Assembly: GCF_022747945.1 (NCBI RefSeq)
Contig: NZ_JALDST010000001.1
Location: forward strand, 2,294,001-2,358,000
Source: Micromonospora sp. R77
GTDB taxonomy: Bacteria; Actinomycetota; Actinomycetes; Mycobacteriales; Micromonosporaceae
Direction of reading: 5' to 3'
Length of the DNA: 64,000 nt
The position numbers and the translations under genes were made by a program. A model generated the notes under the pieces. That model made no database searches. It saw only the letters and a list, made by a program, of their open reading frames with translations, and was not told the origin of the DNA. Of the stretch, positions 52,523 to 62,058 are shown piece after piece (within the stretch, counting starts at the first letter, position 1; each line of letters starts with the position of its first letter).

Positions 52523-53410
52523 TCACCAGGCGTCGTCCGTCGCGGCGAGCAGGGCGCGGCGGACGGCCTGGACCTCCCGCCGGCCGGCCACCGCGGGACG
52601 AGCGGCGAGGAAGAGCGTGTTGAGCGGCGACACCGACGGCGTCAGCAGCGCGCGCAGCGCGCCGCCGGCCAGCTCACCCCGGCAGAGGTACGTCGGCAGC
52701 ACGCTCACCCCGGCACCGGCCAGCACCGCCGCCCGTACCGCCCGCAGGTCGGCCACCACGAGACTCGGCGCGCGGGTGAGCCGGGTGTCGAAGACCGTCC
52801 GCCAGTACCGGCGCAGGATCGGCGCCTCCTCGGCGTACGCGATCAGCGGCACGTCCCGCAGCGCCTGCGGGGTCACCGGCGCGGGCAGCCGCTCCGCCCA
52901 GCTCGGCGCGGCGACCAGCACGAACTCCTCGTCGTAGAGCGGCTCGACGGTCAGCCCGCGCCGCCGCGGGCGGACGCTGGTGACCGCCAGGTCGAGCCGG
53001 CCGGCGACCAGGTCGTCCAGGAGCTGGTCCGGCAGCCCGGCCGAGACCCGCAGCTGAAGCCCGGCGCCCACCAGGCCCGCGACCGCGGGCACGGCCCGCT
53101 CGGCGAGGAACTCGGCCGGTCCGCCGAGGAACACCGTCCGGGGGTACGCCGAGGTGGTGTCGTCGGCGAGCACGACGGCCAGCCGGTCCAGCGGCTCGGC
53201 GACCCGGCGGGCCAGTTCGTCGCCGGCCGCCGTGGGGGTCACCCCGCGGGGCAGCCGGTCGAAGAGCGGCCGGCCGACGACCTCCTCCAGGGCACGCAGC
53301 TGGGCGGTGACCGTCGGCTGGGCCAGCCCGAGCAGCTCGGCGGCCCCGGTCACCGAGCCGGACCGGTACACGGCGAGGAAGCTGCGGAGCAGGTCCAGGG
53401 ACGCCTTCAC
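52523..53410 (-). CDS. LysR-family transcriptional regulator
   Basis: A 295-residue LysR protein: helix-turn-helix LLRSFLAVYRSGSVTGAAELLGLAQPTVTAQLRALEE, linker, and a two-lobed effector domain (LRVSAGLPDQLLDDLVAGRLDLAVTS). Divergent from the DJ-1/PfpI gene across 72 bp, so it probably controls that gene and itself. The coinducer is unknown. Confidence 0.92.
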   Translation of the reverse strand: MKASLDLLRSFLAVYRSGSVTGAAELLGLAQPTVTAQLRALEEVVGRPLFDRLPRGVTPTAAGDELARRVAEPLDRLAVVLADDTTSAYPRTVFLGGPAEFLAERAVPAVAGLVGAGLQLRVSAGLPDQLLDDLVAGRLDLAVTSVRPRRRGLTVEPLYDEEFVLVAAPSWAERLPAPVTPQALRDVPLIAYAEEAPILRRYWRTVFDTRLTRAPSLVVADLRAVRAAVLAGAGVSVLPTYLCRGELAGGALRALLTPSVSPLNTLFLAARPAVAGRREVQAVRRALLAATDDAW

Positions 53411-53482
53411 ATCAGCAAACCTATCGCCGCTGTGTTGTTCGCCTATTGGTCAGCTATGGATCCGCGAGCCAGAGTAGAGGGC

Positions 53483-54142
53483 ATGACTCGTGCACTCATC
53501 GCTCTGACCAGCCACTCCAAGCTCGGCGAGACCGGCCGCGAGACCGGTTTCTATGTGGGCGAGGCCGCCGAGCCGTGGGAGGTCTTCCGGGCCGCCGGCT
53601 ATGACGTGGACCTCGTCTCGGTGGCCGGCGGACAGCCGCCCCAGGACGGCCGGGACGAGAACGACAAGACGCAGAACGACTTCCTCGCCACCGCCGACGT
53701 GGCGAACACGCCGAAGGCCGCGGAGGTCGACCCGGCCGGATACGACATCCTCGTCTTCGCCGGTGGCCACGGTGCCATGTGGGACTTCCCGGGCAACCCG
53801 GACCTGGCCCGGATCGCCCGCTCGATCTACGAGCGCGGCGGCGTGGTGGCCGCCGTCTGCCACGGCCCCGCCGCGCTGGTCGACCTGAAGCTCGCCGACG
53901 GCAGCAACCTGGTCGCCGGCAAGCGGGTGGCCGGCTTCACCAACGCCGAGGAGGCGGCCGTCGGCCTGACCGACCAGGTGCCGTTCCTGCTCGCCGACAA
54001 GCTCACCGAGGCCGGCGCCCAGCACGTCCCCGCCCCCGACTTCACCGAGCACGTGGTCGTGGACGGCCACCTCGTCACCGGCCAGAACCCCCAGTCCGCC
54101 CGCGCCCTCGCCAACGCCATCGTCAACCTCACCAACGCCTGA
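53483..54142 (+). CDS. DJ-1/PfpI family protein (type 1 glutamine amidotransferase-like)
   Basis: A 219-residue protein. The nucleophile elbow is VVAAVCHGPAALV (Cys near residue 134) with upstream GGHGAMWDFPGN contributing to the site, as in Hsp31/YajL-type proteins with glyoxalase or chaperone activity. ATG 53483 (MTRALIALTSHSKLGETG) matches the family start; the frame upstream is non-coding. Divergent from the LysR regulator. Confidence 0.9.
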   Translation: MTRALIALTSHSKLGETGRETGFYVGEAAEPWEVFRAAGYDVDLVSVAGGQPPQDGRDENDKTQNDFLATADVANTPKAAEVDPAGYDILVFAGGHGAMWDFPGNPDLARIARSIYERGGVVAAVCHGPAALVDLKLADGSNLVAGKRVAGFTNAEEAAVGLTDQVPFLLADKLTEAGAQHVPAPDFTEHVVVDGHLVTGQNPQSARALANAIVNLTNA

Positions 54143-54177
54143 CCCACCGTCCCCGCGCCCTGCGTGCTGGGCGCACA

Positions 54178-54227
54178 TTCACGGAAAGAGTGGCCATTCC
54201 ACGCCGGATGGCCACTCTTTCCGTGAA
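54178..54227. repeat. 20-bp perfect inverted repeat (CACGGAAAGAGTGGCCAT) between convergent genes
   Basis: Left arm 54178-54197 and right arm 54208-54227 are exactly complementary, with a 10-nt loop. It lies between the DJ-1 gene and the histidine phosphatase gene, which converge. It could be a bidirectional terminator; its AT-rich arms also suggest a dispersed palindromic repeat. Confidence 0.75.
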
Positions 54228-54249
54228 AGAGGGGCCGAGACGAGGGCGG

Positions 54250-54861
54250 TCAGAAGGTGTAGTCGGGGGGTAGGCCGGTGGCGCGCAGGTCCGGCGGGAG
54301 GTGGGCGGCGTCGTTGAGGGCGATCAGGGTCGGCGGGCCGCCGGAGCTGTAGCGGATCACCGTCAGGCCGCAGTGGTGGACGTTGAGGCCCAGCCAGCGC
54401 GCCTCCGGCGCGTCCAGCGCGTGCCGGACCAGCCAGGCGATCAGGAAGGCGTGCGTGACCACCAGCTCACGGACGTCACCGTCGGCCGGCGGACCGGCGA
54501 ACCGGGCCACCGCCTCCGCCGTCCGGCGCGGCCCGTCGATCCGGGCGCGCTCGTCGAAACCGGCCAGCAGACCGGCGTACGCCGGGGGCAGGCCCGTCGG
54601 GTCCGTGTCGTGCGGCAGGTGGTCACCGACCGTCTCGTCGGCGTACACCGGGACACCGGGCAGTGCGGCGGTGACCAGCCCGGCGGTCTCCACGGCCCGG
54701 CGGAGCGGTCCGTGGTGGACGGCCGTGAGCGGCGTCCGGCGCAGCCGCTCGCCCAGCAGCGTCGCCTGCCGCCGGCCCCGGTCGGTGAGCCCGGTGTCGG
54801 CGCCGGCCTCCGGCCGGTCCTGCTCGCCGTGCCGGACCAGATATAGCACCCGCGTCGCCAC
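54250..54861 (-). CDS. Histidine phosphatase superfamily protein
   Basis: A 203-residue protein with N-terminal LYLVRHGEQDRPEAG, the RHG motif carrying the phosphorylated histidine, then TPLTAVHHGPLRRAVETA and the second catalytic histidine in VVTHAFLIAWLVRHAL. This superfamily covers phosphoglycerate mutases and many metabolite phosphatases; the substrate is unknown. No partner gene is evident. Confidence 0.88.
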   Translation of the reverse strand: MATRVLYLVRHGEQDRPEAGADTGLTDRGRRQATLLGERLRRTPLTAVHHGPLRRAVETAGLVTAALPGVPVYADETVGDHLPHDTDPTGLPPAYAGLLAGFDERARIDGPRRTAEAVARFAGPPADGDVRELVVTHAFLIAWLVRHALDAPEARWLGLNVHHCGLTVIRYSSGGPPTLIALNDAAHLPPDLRATGLPPDYTF

Positions 54862-54928
54862 TCGCCACCCCGCCTGATCGGTGGGCGCGAGCCTAGCCCG
54901 CGCCCACCGGTCGCGCCGCCCCGCCGGC

Positions 54929-55348
54929 TCAGGCGCTCGCGAACATCTGGCCGATGCGGATCTTGTTGCCGAACGGGTCGCGGATGCCGAAGTCGATCCC
55001 GTACGGGCGCTCGGTCGGCTCGTCGGTGATGTCGACGCCCTTCGCCACCAGCTCCTCGTACGTCTTGTGGGCGTCGTCCGTGGTCATGAAGAGGAAGCCG
55101 CCCAACGCCCCCTTGGTGAGCAGTTCCCGGACCTGCTCGGCGGTGGCCGGGTCGAGGGCCGGCGGGCCGGGCTTCTCCAGCAGGATCTCCCGGCTCGGGT
55201 CACCGGGGAGGTTGACGGTGAGCCAGCGCATGAAGCCGAGGTCCTGGTCGACGCTGACCTCCATGCCGAGCTTGCCGACATAGAAGTCGAGCGCCTCGTC
55301 CTGGTCGAGGACATAGATCTGGGAGCGGGAAATCGAGTTCATCGTCAT
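54929..55348 (-). CDS. VOC family protein (glyoxalase/bleomycin resistance-like)
   Basis: A 139-residue vicinal-oxygen-chelate protein with two beta-alpha-beta-beta-beta modules: SQIYVLDQDEALDFYVGKLGMEV and GGFLFMTTDDAHKTYEELVAKGV, ending RDPFGNKIRIGQ. AraC and VOC genes are often paired; here it follows the AraC-type gene by 53 bp on the same strand. Exact reaction unknown. Confidence 0.88.
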   Translation of the reverse strand: MTMNSISRSQIYVLDQDEALDFYVGKLGMEVSVDQDLGFMRWLTVNLPGDPSREILLEKPGPPALDPATAEQVRELLTKGALGGFLFMTTDDAHKTYEELVAKGVDITDEPTERPYGIDFGIRDPFGNKIRIGQMFASA

Positions 55349-55401
55349 GCCGAGAACGCTAGACCGGGGCCCTGAGCTGGTGCTTATCCAAAACTGACCA
55401 G

Positions 55402-55830
55402 TCAGCCGACGCTGCCGGGGCCGGCCACTCGGCGGGCGCTGGTGGGGCGCATCCAGGCCTTCGCGAAGCAGCTCGGCACCGCCGTGGCCGGTGCCCGGCG
55501 CCGCCGGTGCTCCGACGGCGACTCGCCGACGATGTCGCGGAACGTCCGGCTGAACGTGCCCAGGCTGCCGAAGCCCACCGCGTAGCAGATCTCGGTGACC
55601 GACTGCTCCGTCTGCACCAGCAGGTCCATCGCCCGCTCCACCCGGCGCCGCTGCAGATAGCGGTGCGGTGTCTCGCCGAAGGTGGCCCGGAAGGTGCGGA
55701 TGAAGTGCGCCTCGGAGACGTGCGCGATGCGGGCCAGGGCCGGCACGTCCAGCGGCTCCGCGTACGACCGGTCCATGGCGTCGCGGGCACGCAGCATCGC
55801 CCGGTTGGACTCCTCCACGGCGCGGCTCAT
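55402..55830 (-). CDS. AraC-family regulator, DNA-binding domain only
   Basis: A 142-residue protein made of the two AraC helix-turn-helix motifs: DVPALARIAHVSEAHFIRTFRATFGETPHRYLQRRRVERAMDLL and SVTEICYAVGFGSLGTFSRTFRDIVGESPSE. It lacks an effector domain. The neighbouring VOC gene is the likely target. It begins 11 bp after the sigma factor stop, so both may share a transcript. Confidence 0.88.
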   Translation of the reverse strand: MSRAVEESNRAMLRARDAMDRSYAEPLDVPALARIAHVSEAHFIRTFRATFGETPHRYLQRRRVERAMDLLVQTEQSVTEICYAVGFGSLGTFSRTFRDIVGESPSEHRRRRAPATAVPSCFAKAWMRPTSARRVAGPGSVG

Positions 55831-55841
55831 CGCCCGTCAGG

Positions 55842-56732
55842 TTACCGCCCGGCCGGGCCGGTGCCGGTCTCCACGACCAGGTCGAGGGCGGCGAGGCGGG
55901 CCGGGTCCCCGATCACCTCGATGGCGAGGATCCGGTCGGTGACGACGAAGCTGAGCGCGAAGCGGACCTGACCACCGAGGACCACCACCGCCCCCGGGGC
56001 GCCGTCCACGAACGCGGGCACGGCGGCCTGCGCCTGCCCGTTGAAGAACCGCGCCACCGCCGAGGAGCCGTGCAGCCGCTCCGGCGAGCCGGCCCGGGCG
56101 GCGACGGCGTCGGGGCGTACCACGACGTGCGGGTCGAGCAGGGTGAGCAGATCCTCGAAGCGCCCCTCGCGGGCGGCGGCGAGGAATGCCTCGACCACGC
56201 CCCGCTGCCGGACCGGGTCGGTCTCCGGCGCGGTCGGACCGTTCCGCACCCGGCGCCGGGCGCGGCTGGCGATCTGGCGTACGGCCTCGGTGCTGCGATC
56301 GACCACCGGGGCGATCTCGTCGAAGGAGACGGCGAACATGTCGTGCAGGACGAACACCAGCCGCTCGGTGGGGCCGAGCGAGGTGAGCACCACGTCGAGC
56401 GCCCGCCCGACCGACTCGGTGAGCAGTGCCTCCTGCTCCGGATCGCGTCCGCCGGGCCGGTCGGCGATCGACTCGTCGCCGGCCACCTGCGCCGGCTCCT
56501 CGTGCCGGACCCGGGCCGACCGCAGTCGGTCGAGGCAGACCCGCCCGACCGTCGTGGTGAGCCAGCCCGGCAGGTTGTCGAGGGTGTCCGCGTCGACGCG
56601 GCTGAGCCGCAGCCAGGTGTCCTGCACGGCGTCGTCGGCCTCGGCGGCGGAGCCGAGCATCCGGCTGGCCACCGCGTGCAGGCGCGGGCGCTCCTCCTCG
56701 AAGCGCCGGGCCAGCAGATCGGTGTCGCTCAC
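55842..56732 (-). CDS. ECF41-type RNA polymerase sigma factor with SnoaL-like C-terminal domain
   Basis: About 296 residues. Sigma region 2 is LARRFEEERPRLHAVASRMLGSAAEADDAVQDTWLRL and region 4 is LGPTERLVFVLHDMFAVSFDEIAPVVDRSTEAVRQIASRARRR; a SnoaL/NTF2-like extension follows with FFNGQAQAAVPAFVDGAPGAVVVLGG. This layout and an adjacent carboxymuconolactone decarboxylase-family gene define the ECF41 group, where the C-terminal domain replaces an anti-sigma factor. GTG 56732 (VSDTDLLARRF) is favoured; upstream GTG or ATG codons are possible. Confidence 0.88.
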   Translation of the reverse strand: MSDTDLLARRFEEERPRLHAVASRMLGSAAEADDAVQDTWLRLSRVDADTLDNLPGWLTTTVGRVCLDRLRSARVRHEEPAQVAGDESIADRPGGRDPEQEALLTESVGRALDVVLTSLGPTERLVFVLHDMFAVSFDEIAPVVDRSTEAVRQIASRARRRVRNGPTAPETDPVRQRGVVEAFLAAAREGRFEDLLTLLDPHVVVRPDAVAARAGSPERLHGSSAVARFFNGQAQAAVPAFVDGAPGAVVVLGGQVRFALSFVVTDRILAIEVIGDPARLAALDLVVETGTGPAGR

Positions 56733-56783
56733 GACCTCGCCATCCTGACCGCTCCCACGGTTCGAAGTGACCGTCGTCACGTC

Positions 56784-56810
56784 TGTCACGCCGCCCGTCC
56801 GGACCTCGAC
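56784..56810 (+). promoter_or_regulatory. Candidate ECF41-dependent promoter of the CMD-family gene
   Basis: TGTCACG (56784-56790), 16 bases, then CGAC (56807-56810). This is close to the reported ECF41 pattern TGTCACA-N16-CGTC, with one mismatch in each box. It lies 73 bp upstream of the carboxymuconolactone decarboxylase-family start codon. Confidence 0.5.
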
Positions 56811-56882
56811 ATCCGGGTGACGGCACACGAGCGGCGGCGCGAGACGGCGCCGACCACCCTAACAGGACAGGACGAACCAGAA

Positions 56883-57347
56883 ATGACTCACGAAGCGCGC
56901 ATCCAGAATCCCGCGGCCCTGCTCCCCGACGCCGTCAAGGCGATCAACCTGCTCTACCGGGCCGCGCACTCGGCGGGGGTGCCCGGTAACACGCTGGAAC
57001 TGGTCCACCTGCGGGCCAGCCAGATCAACGGCTGCAGCGCCTGCGTCGACTCCGGGGCCCGCGGCGCCCGCAAGGCCGGGGAGACCGAGGAGCGACTGTT
57101 CGCGCTGGCCGCCTGGCGGGAGACGCCGTACTTCACCGACGCGGAGCGGGCGGCCCTCGCCCTGGCCGAGGCCGCGACCCGACTGGCCGACCGGAGTGAC
57201 CCGGTGCCGGACGCGATCTGGGCCGAGGCGGCCAGCCACTTCGGCGAGCAGGAGCTGGCGGCACTGGTGCTCTGGATCGCCACCACCAACCTCTTCAACC
57301 GGATCAACGCCACCACCCGCCAGCCGGCTCCGCAGAACTGGGGCTGA
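56883..57347 (+). CDS. Carboxymuconolactone decarboxylase-family protein (AhpD-like)
   Basis: A 154-residue protein with the AhpD-type redox site INGCSACVDSGARGARKAG (CxxC at about residues 52-55) and the proton-relay region LVHLRASQ. Members act as peroxidatic or decarboxylase-like enzymes; in ECF41 loci they are the usual target of the sigma factor. Divergent from the sigma gene. Confidence 0.9.
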   Translation: MTHEARIQNPAALLPDAVKAINLLYRAAHSAGVPGNTLELVHLRASQINGCSACVDSGARGARKAGETEERLFALAAWRETPYFTDAERAALALAEAATRLADRSDPVPDAIWAEAASHFGEQELAALVLWIATTNLFNRINATTRQPAPQNWG

Positions 57348-57447
57348 CCGGGACCGGCGCGGGTGGCGACCACCGCCACCCGCGCCGGCGTTCTGCCCAC
57401 GGCCGATCCGGATGGTGCCGGCGGATCCGGCCGGTGAGACTCACCGC

Positions 57448-57807
57448 ATGGGAGCAGACCAGATCGACCGCCGGCACCGCCTCCAGGGGCTCTACGCGGC
57501 CTTCAACCGGCGTGACCTGCCCAGCCTGCTGGCCGCGCTGGCACCGGACGTGACCTGGCCGAACGGCTGGGAGGGCGGCACCGTGCACGGGCGCCGGGAG
57601 GTCGCCGACTACTGGACCCGGCAGTGGGCCGAGATCGACCCGACGGTGTCACCGGTGGCATACGAGGCGGAGGACGACGGCCGGACCAGCGTCACCGTTC
57701 ACCAGGTGGTCCGGGACAGCACCGGGGCGATCGTCGTGGACGAGAGGGTCCGGCACGTCTACCGCTTCAGCCACGACCTCGTAGCCGACATGGAGATCCG
57801 CCGCTGA
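57448..57807 (+). CDS. SnoaL/NTF2-like domain protein
   Basis: A 119-residue single-domain protein: LQGLYAAFNRRDLPSLLAALAPDVTWPNGWEGGTVHGRREVADYWTRQW, then a beta-rich half ending RHVYRFSHDLVADMEIRR. The fold covers isomerases, cyclases and binding proteins; no function is assigned. It follows the CMD-family gene by 100 bp on the same strand. ATG 57448 is chosen because the fold begins directly after it. Confidence 0.82.
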   Translation: MGADQIDRRHRLQGLYAAFNRRDLPSLLAALAPDVTWPNGWEGGTVHGRREVADYWTRQWAEIDPTVSPVAYEAEDDGRTSVTVHQVVRDSTGAIVVDERVRHVYRFSHDLVADMEIRR

Positions 57808-57860
57808 GCACGGCACACGGGTCGACGTGGCGGCACCCGTCGGGAGCAACCTGATGGAAT

Positions 57861-57937
57861 TGGAGCCCCCGGCCGGGATCGAACCGGCGACATCTCGCTT
57901 ACAAGGCGAGTGCTCTGGCCAGCTGAGCTACAGGGGC
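57861..57937 (-). tRNA. tRNA-Thr (anticodon UGU)
   Basis: On the minus strand a full cloverleaf: acceptor GCCCCTG pairing with CGGGGGC, D arm with AGCTCAGCTGG, anticodon loop CTTGTAA giving TGT, and T arm CCGGTTCGATCCCGG. CCA is encoded (57863-57861). It reads ACA threonine codons. Confidence 0.95.
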
Positions 57938-58300
57938 GTGCGGCGTCGAGGTCAGCATAGCGACTGACGTCCGGATTTCCCGCTCGGCAGGGGTCCCGAG
58001 CACGGGAAACGTCAATTTACCGACCCCGTACAGCCCTTCCGGCGCCGGGAGCGGCGGGTGGGCGTGGGGATTGATGCCCGGGAGTGCCCGGCTGACCGAA
58101 ATGCGTATGCCGTCCGTCCCACCCCATGCTCCCCGTCTTGGCAGGTACGCAAAACCCGTTTACCGTGCAGTGACACGGACGACACTCCGGCCGGCCTCGG
58201 CTGCCCGGGTGCCGCCCGCCTGGCCGGCACCACGGGTGCCGGTCGCTCCTTCACTCGGATCGTCCGGCACGTTCCTGCCGGTGAAAGGAAGCGCTCCAGC
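57938..58300. other. Intergenic control region upstream of msiK
   Basis: About 360 bases without a credible gene. It contains GGTACGCAAAACCC at 58144-58157, identical to a site at 32032-32045 ahead of the amino-sugar operon, and a LacI-type operator-like sequence at 58287-58298. The part next to the tRNA should hold the tRNA promoter on the minus strand. Confidence 0.6.
58287..58298. promoter_or_regulatory. LacI/CebR-like operator overlapping the msiK ribosome binding site
   Basis: GGAAGCGCTCCA matches the AGCGCT-centred palindrome used by CebR and other LacI-family sugar regulators in actinobacteria. It overlaps the AAAGGAAG ribosome binding site of msiK. Prediction only. Confidence 0.4.
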
Positions 58301-59392
<1,092 letters not shown>

Positions 59393-59398
59393 CGTACG

Positions 59399-59438
59399 CG
59401 AAAAGGGGCGGCCCGCTTCGGCGGACCGCCCCTTTTCG
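59399..59438. terminator. Bidirectional intrinsic terminator between msiK and rlmB
   Basis: Stem CGAAAAGGGGCGG (59399-59411) with CCGCCCCTTTTCG (59426-59438), perfectly paired. The A-run and T-run flanks suit termination from both convergent genes. Confidence 0.9.
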
Positions 59439-59452
59439 TGTCTGCCTGCGGG

Positions 59453-60580
59453 TCAGCCCTCGACGGCCCGGCGGCGGGCGACCTCCGCCAGGGTCACCGC
59501 GGCGGCGACGCTGGCGTTGAGCGACTCGACGTCGGAGACCATCGGGATGCTGACCGTGAGGTCACAGGTCTCCCCGACCAGGCGGGACAGGCCCCGCCCC
59601 TCGGAGCCGACCACCACGACCAGCGGCCCGACCGCGGCCTCCAGGTCGTAGAGGTCGGTGTCGCCGTCGGCGTCCAGCCCGACCACCATGAACCCGGCGT
59701 CCCGGCACGCCTTCAGCGACCGGGTCAGGTTGGTGACCTGGGCGACCGGCACCCGCGCGGCCGCGCCGGCGCTAGTCCGCCAGGCGGTCGCGGTGATCCC
59801 GGCGGCCCGCCGCTCGGGTACGAACACACCCTGCGCGCCGAACGCGGCGGCGGAGCGGATCACCGCGCCGAGGTTGCGCGGGTCGGTGACCCCGTCCAGC
59901 GCGACCAGCAGCGGGGCGGCCTGCTCCAGCGCGGCGGCCATCAGGTCCTCGAACGGCTCGTACGCGAACGGCGGCACCTGGAGGCCGACGCCCTGGTGCA
60001 GCACGCCACCGGTCATCCGGTCCAGCTCGGCGCGGCTGATCTCCAGGATCGCGATGCCCCGGTCGGCGGCGGTCCGGACGATCTCGTTGACCCGGTCGTC
60101 GGCGTCGATGCCCTGCGCGGTGTAGAGCGCCGTCGCCGGCACCTGCGCGCGCAGCGACTCCAGCACCGGGTTCCGACCGACCAGCAGCTCCGGGGTGTCC
60201 TTGGCCGGGTTGGACTTGCGTCCCGGCGCGACCCGCGGACCGGAGCGGCCGGTGGGCTTGCCACCACGGTTACCGGCGCCACCCCGGGTCGGGGCGACCC
60301 CCTTGGTGCCCTTGCCCCAGGTGGTGTCCTTGCTGCCCGGCTGCCCGATCTTGGGGGCGCGCCCCTCCTCGGCCGCCGCGCGGCGCTCCTTGTCCTGCTT
60401 CCAGGCGGTGCGCTGGGGCAGCTTCTCGGTGCCCGAGTACGCCTTGTGCCAGGGCCGCTCGTCGGCGGGCAGCGTCCTGCCGCGCCCGGCGAGCGAGTCC
60501 TTGTTCTTGCCTCCGGAGCCCTTCGGGGCACCCGCCTTCGGCGTCAGTCGCCGGCCACGGCGCTGCGAGTTGCCGGCCAT
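59453..60580 (-). CDS. rlmB: 23S rRNA 2'-O-methyltransferase RlmB (SpoU/TrmH family)
   Basis: 375 residues. A basic disordered N-terminal extension (about 130 residues) precedes the RNA-binding substrate domain ([15 protein letters not shown]) and the SpoU knot with motifs [34 protein letters not shown] and [18 protein letters not shown]. It methylates G2251 (E. coli numbering) in the peptidyl-transferase P loop. Its ATG overlaps the cysS stop (TGATG), a common cysS-rlmB operon. Confidence 0.92.
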   Translation of the reverse strand: MAGNSQRRGRRLTPKAGAPKGSGGKNKDSLAGRGRTLPADERPWHKAYSGTEKLPQRTAWKQDKERRAAAEEGRAPKIGQPGSKDTTWGKGTKGVAPTRGGAGNRGGKPTGRSGPRVAPGRKSNPAKDTPELLVGRNPVLESLRAQVPATALYTAQGIDADDRVNEIVRTAADRGIAILEISRAELDRMTGGVLHQGVGLQVPPFAYEPFEDLMAAALEQAAPLLVALDGVTDPRNLGAVIRSAAAFGAQGVFVPERRAAGITATAWRTSAGAAARVPVAQVTNLTRSLKACRDAGFMVVGLDADGDTDLYDLEAAVGPLVVVVGSEGRGLSRLVGETCDLTVSIPMVSDVESLNASVAAAVTLAEVARRRAVEG

Positions 60581-61995
60581 CAGTCCTGCTCTCCAATAGT
60601 CCAACGGGGGCCCTGGGGGGTGTCCTCGACCACCACGCCGGCCTGCTTGAGCTGGTCACGCACGGCGTCCGCGGCGGCCCAGTCCTTGCGGCTGCGGGCC
60701 TGGGCGCGCTGCTCCAGGGCCAGCGCGATCAGGGAGTCCACCACGCCGCGCAGGTCGTCGGCGCGGCCGGCACCGGTCCACGCCGGGTCGAGGGGGTCGA
60801 CACCGAGGATATCCAGCATCGCGCGGGCGGCGGCCAGAGTCGTGCGGACGGTCACATCGTCGCCGGTGGTCAGCGCGGTGTTGCCGTCCCGGATCACCTC
60901 GTGCAGCACGGCGAGCGCGGCGGAGGTGTTGAGGTCGTCCTCCATCGCTGCCACGAAGCCGCCCGGCAGCTCGCCGAGCTGTCCCGCGCCGACCCGTTCG
61001 GCGGCCCGCTGCACGAAGCCCTCGATCCGCCGGTACGCGACGGCGGACTCCCGCAGCGCGTCCTCCGAGTAGTCGATGCGGGACCGGTAGTGCGCGGCGG
61101 CGTAGTAGTAGCGCAGCTCCACCGGCCGCACCCCGAGCGAGGCGACGTACGTCAGGTCGAGGGCGTTCCCCAGCGACTTGCCCATCTTCGCCCCGCCGAT
61201 GCTGAGCAGCCCGTGGTGCACCCACCAGCGGGCGAAGGGCAGGTCGGCCGCCTGCGACTGGGCCAGCTCGTTCTCGTGGTGCGGGAAGGTCAGGTCGAGC
61301 CCGCCGCCGTGGATGTCGAACTCGGCACCCAGGTAGCGCCAGCACATCGCCGAGCACTCGATGTGCCAGCCGGGCCGGCCCCGACCCCACGGCGACGGCC
61401 AGTAGGCGTCGGCCGGCTCGTCGGGCTTGGCGCCCTTCCACAGGGCGAAGTCCCGCGGGTCCCGCTTGCCCCGCTCGGGGGCGTCCCCGGCGGACTGCAT
61501 GTCGTCGGGCGACTGCCCCGACAGCGAGCCGTAGGCCGGCCAGGAGGCCACGTCGAAGTAGACGTCGCCGGAGCCGTCGGTGGCCGGGTAGGCGTGCCCG
61601 GTCTCGATCAGCCGGGCGATCAGCTGGTGCATCTCCGGGATGTGCCCGGTGGCGCGCGGCTCGTACGTCGGCGGCAGCACGTTCAGCGCGCGGTAGGACT
61701 CGGCGAGGACCAGCTCGTTCGCGTAGGCGATCGACCAGAACGGCCGGCCCTGCTCCGTCGCCTTGACCAGGATCTTGTCGTCGATGTCGGTCAGGTTGCG
61801 GATGAAGGTGACCTCGAAGCCGGCGGCGAGCAGCCAGCGGCGCAGCACGTCGTAGTTGACCCCGGAACGAAGGTGACCGATGTGCGGCGGCGCCTGGAGG
61901 GTGAGACCACACAGGTAGACCCCCACCTTGCCGGCTTCCCGCGGGACGAAGTCCCGCACCGATCGGGTGGCGGTGTCATACAGGCGTAGCGTCAC
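60580..61995 (-). CDS. cysS: Cysteinyl-tRNA synthetase
   Basis: A 471-residue class I synthetase. The HIGH motif is [11 protein letters not shown], the zinc site includes Cys in YLCGLTLQ and the PHHENE segment, and KMGKSLGN is the KMSKS motif. A C-terminal DALR-like helical domain distinguishes it from the shorter MshC ligase of mycothiol synthesis. GTG 61995 ([11 protein letters not shown]) is the start; the open frame upstream is non-coding. Confidence 0.95.
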   Translation of the reverse strand: MTLRLYDTATRSVRDFVPREAGKVGVYLCGLTLQAPPHIGHLRSGVNYDVLRRWLLAAGFEVTFIRNLTDIDDKILVKATEQGRPFWSIAYANELVLAESYRALNVLPPTYEPRATGHIPEMHQLIARLIETGHAYPATDGSGDVYFDVASWPAYGSLSGQSPDDMQSAGDAPERGKRDPRDFALWKGAKPDEPADAYWPSPWGRGRPGWHIECSAMCWRYLGAEFDIHGGGLDLTFPHHENELAQSQAADLPFARWWVHHGLLSIGGAKMGKSLGNALDLTYVASLGVRPVELRYYYAAAHYRSRIDYSEDALRESAVAYRRIEGFVQRAAERVGAGQLGELPGGFVAAMEDDLNTSAALAVLHEVIRDGNTALTTGDDVTVRTTLAAARAMLDILGVDPLDPAWTGAGRADDLRGVVDSLIALALEQRAQARSRKDWAAADAVRDQLKQAGVVVEDTPQGPRWTIGEQD

Positions 61996-62058
61996 CGTAC
62001 AAGGGTAGCCGTCCGTGCTTTTCGGGGTTGGCCGGAGCCGGGTCGTACGCTGCGTGCT

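Noticed and set aside
52154..54142. A 662-residue form of the DJ-1 protein
   Set aside because: The upstream part is antisense to the LysR gene. ATG 53483 fits the family N-terminus.
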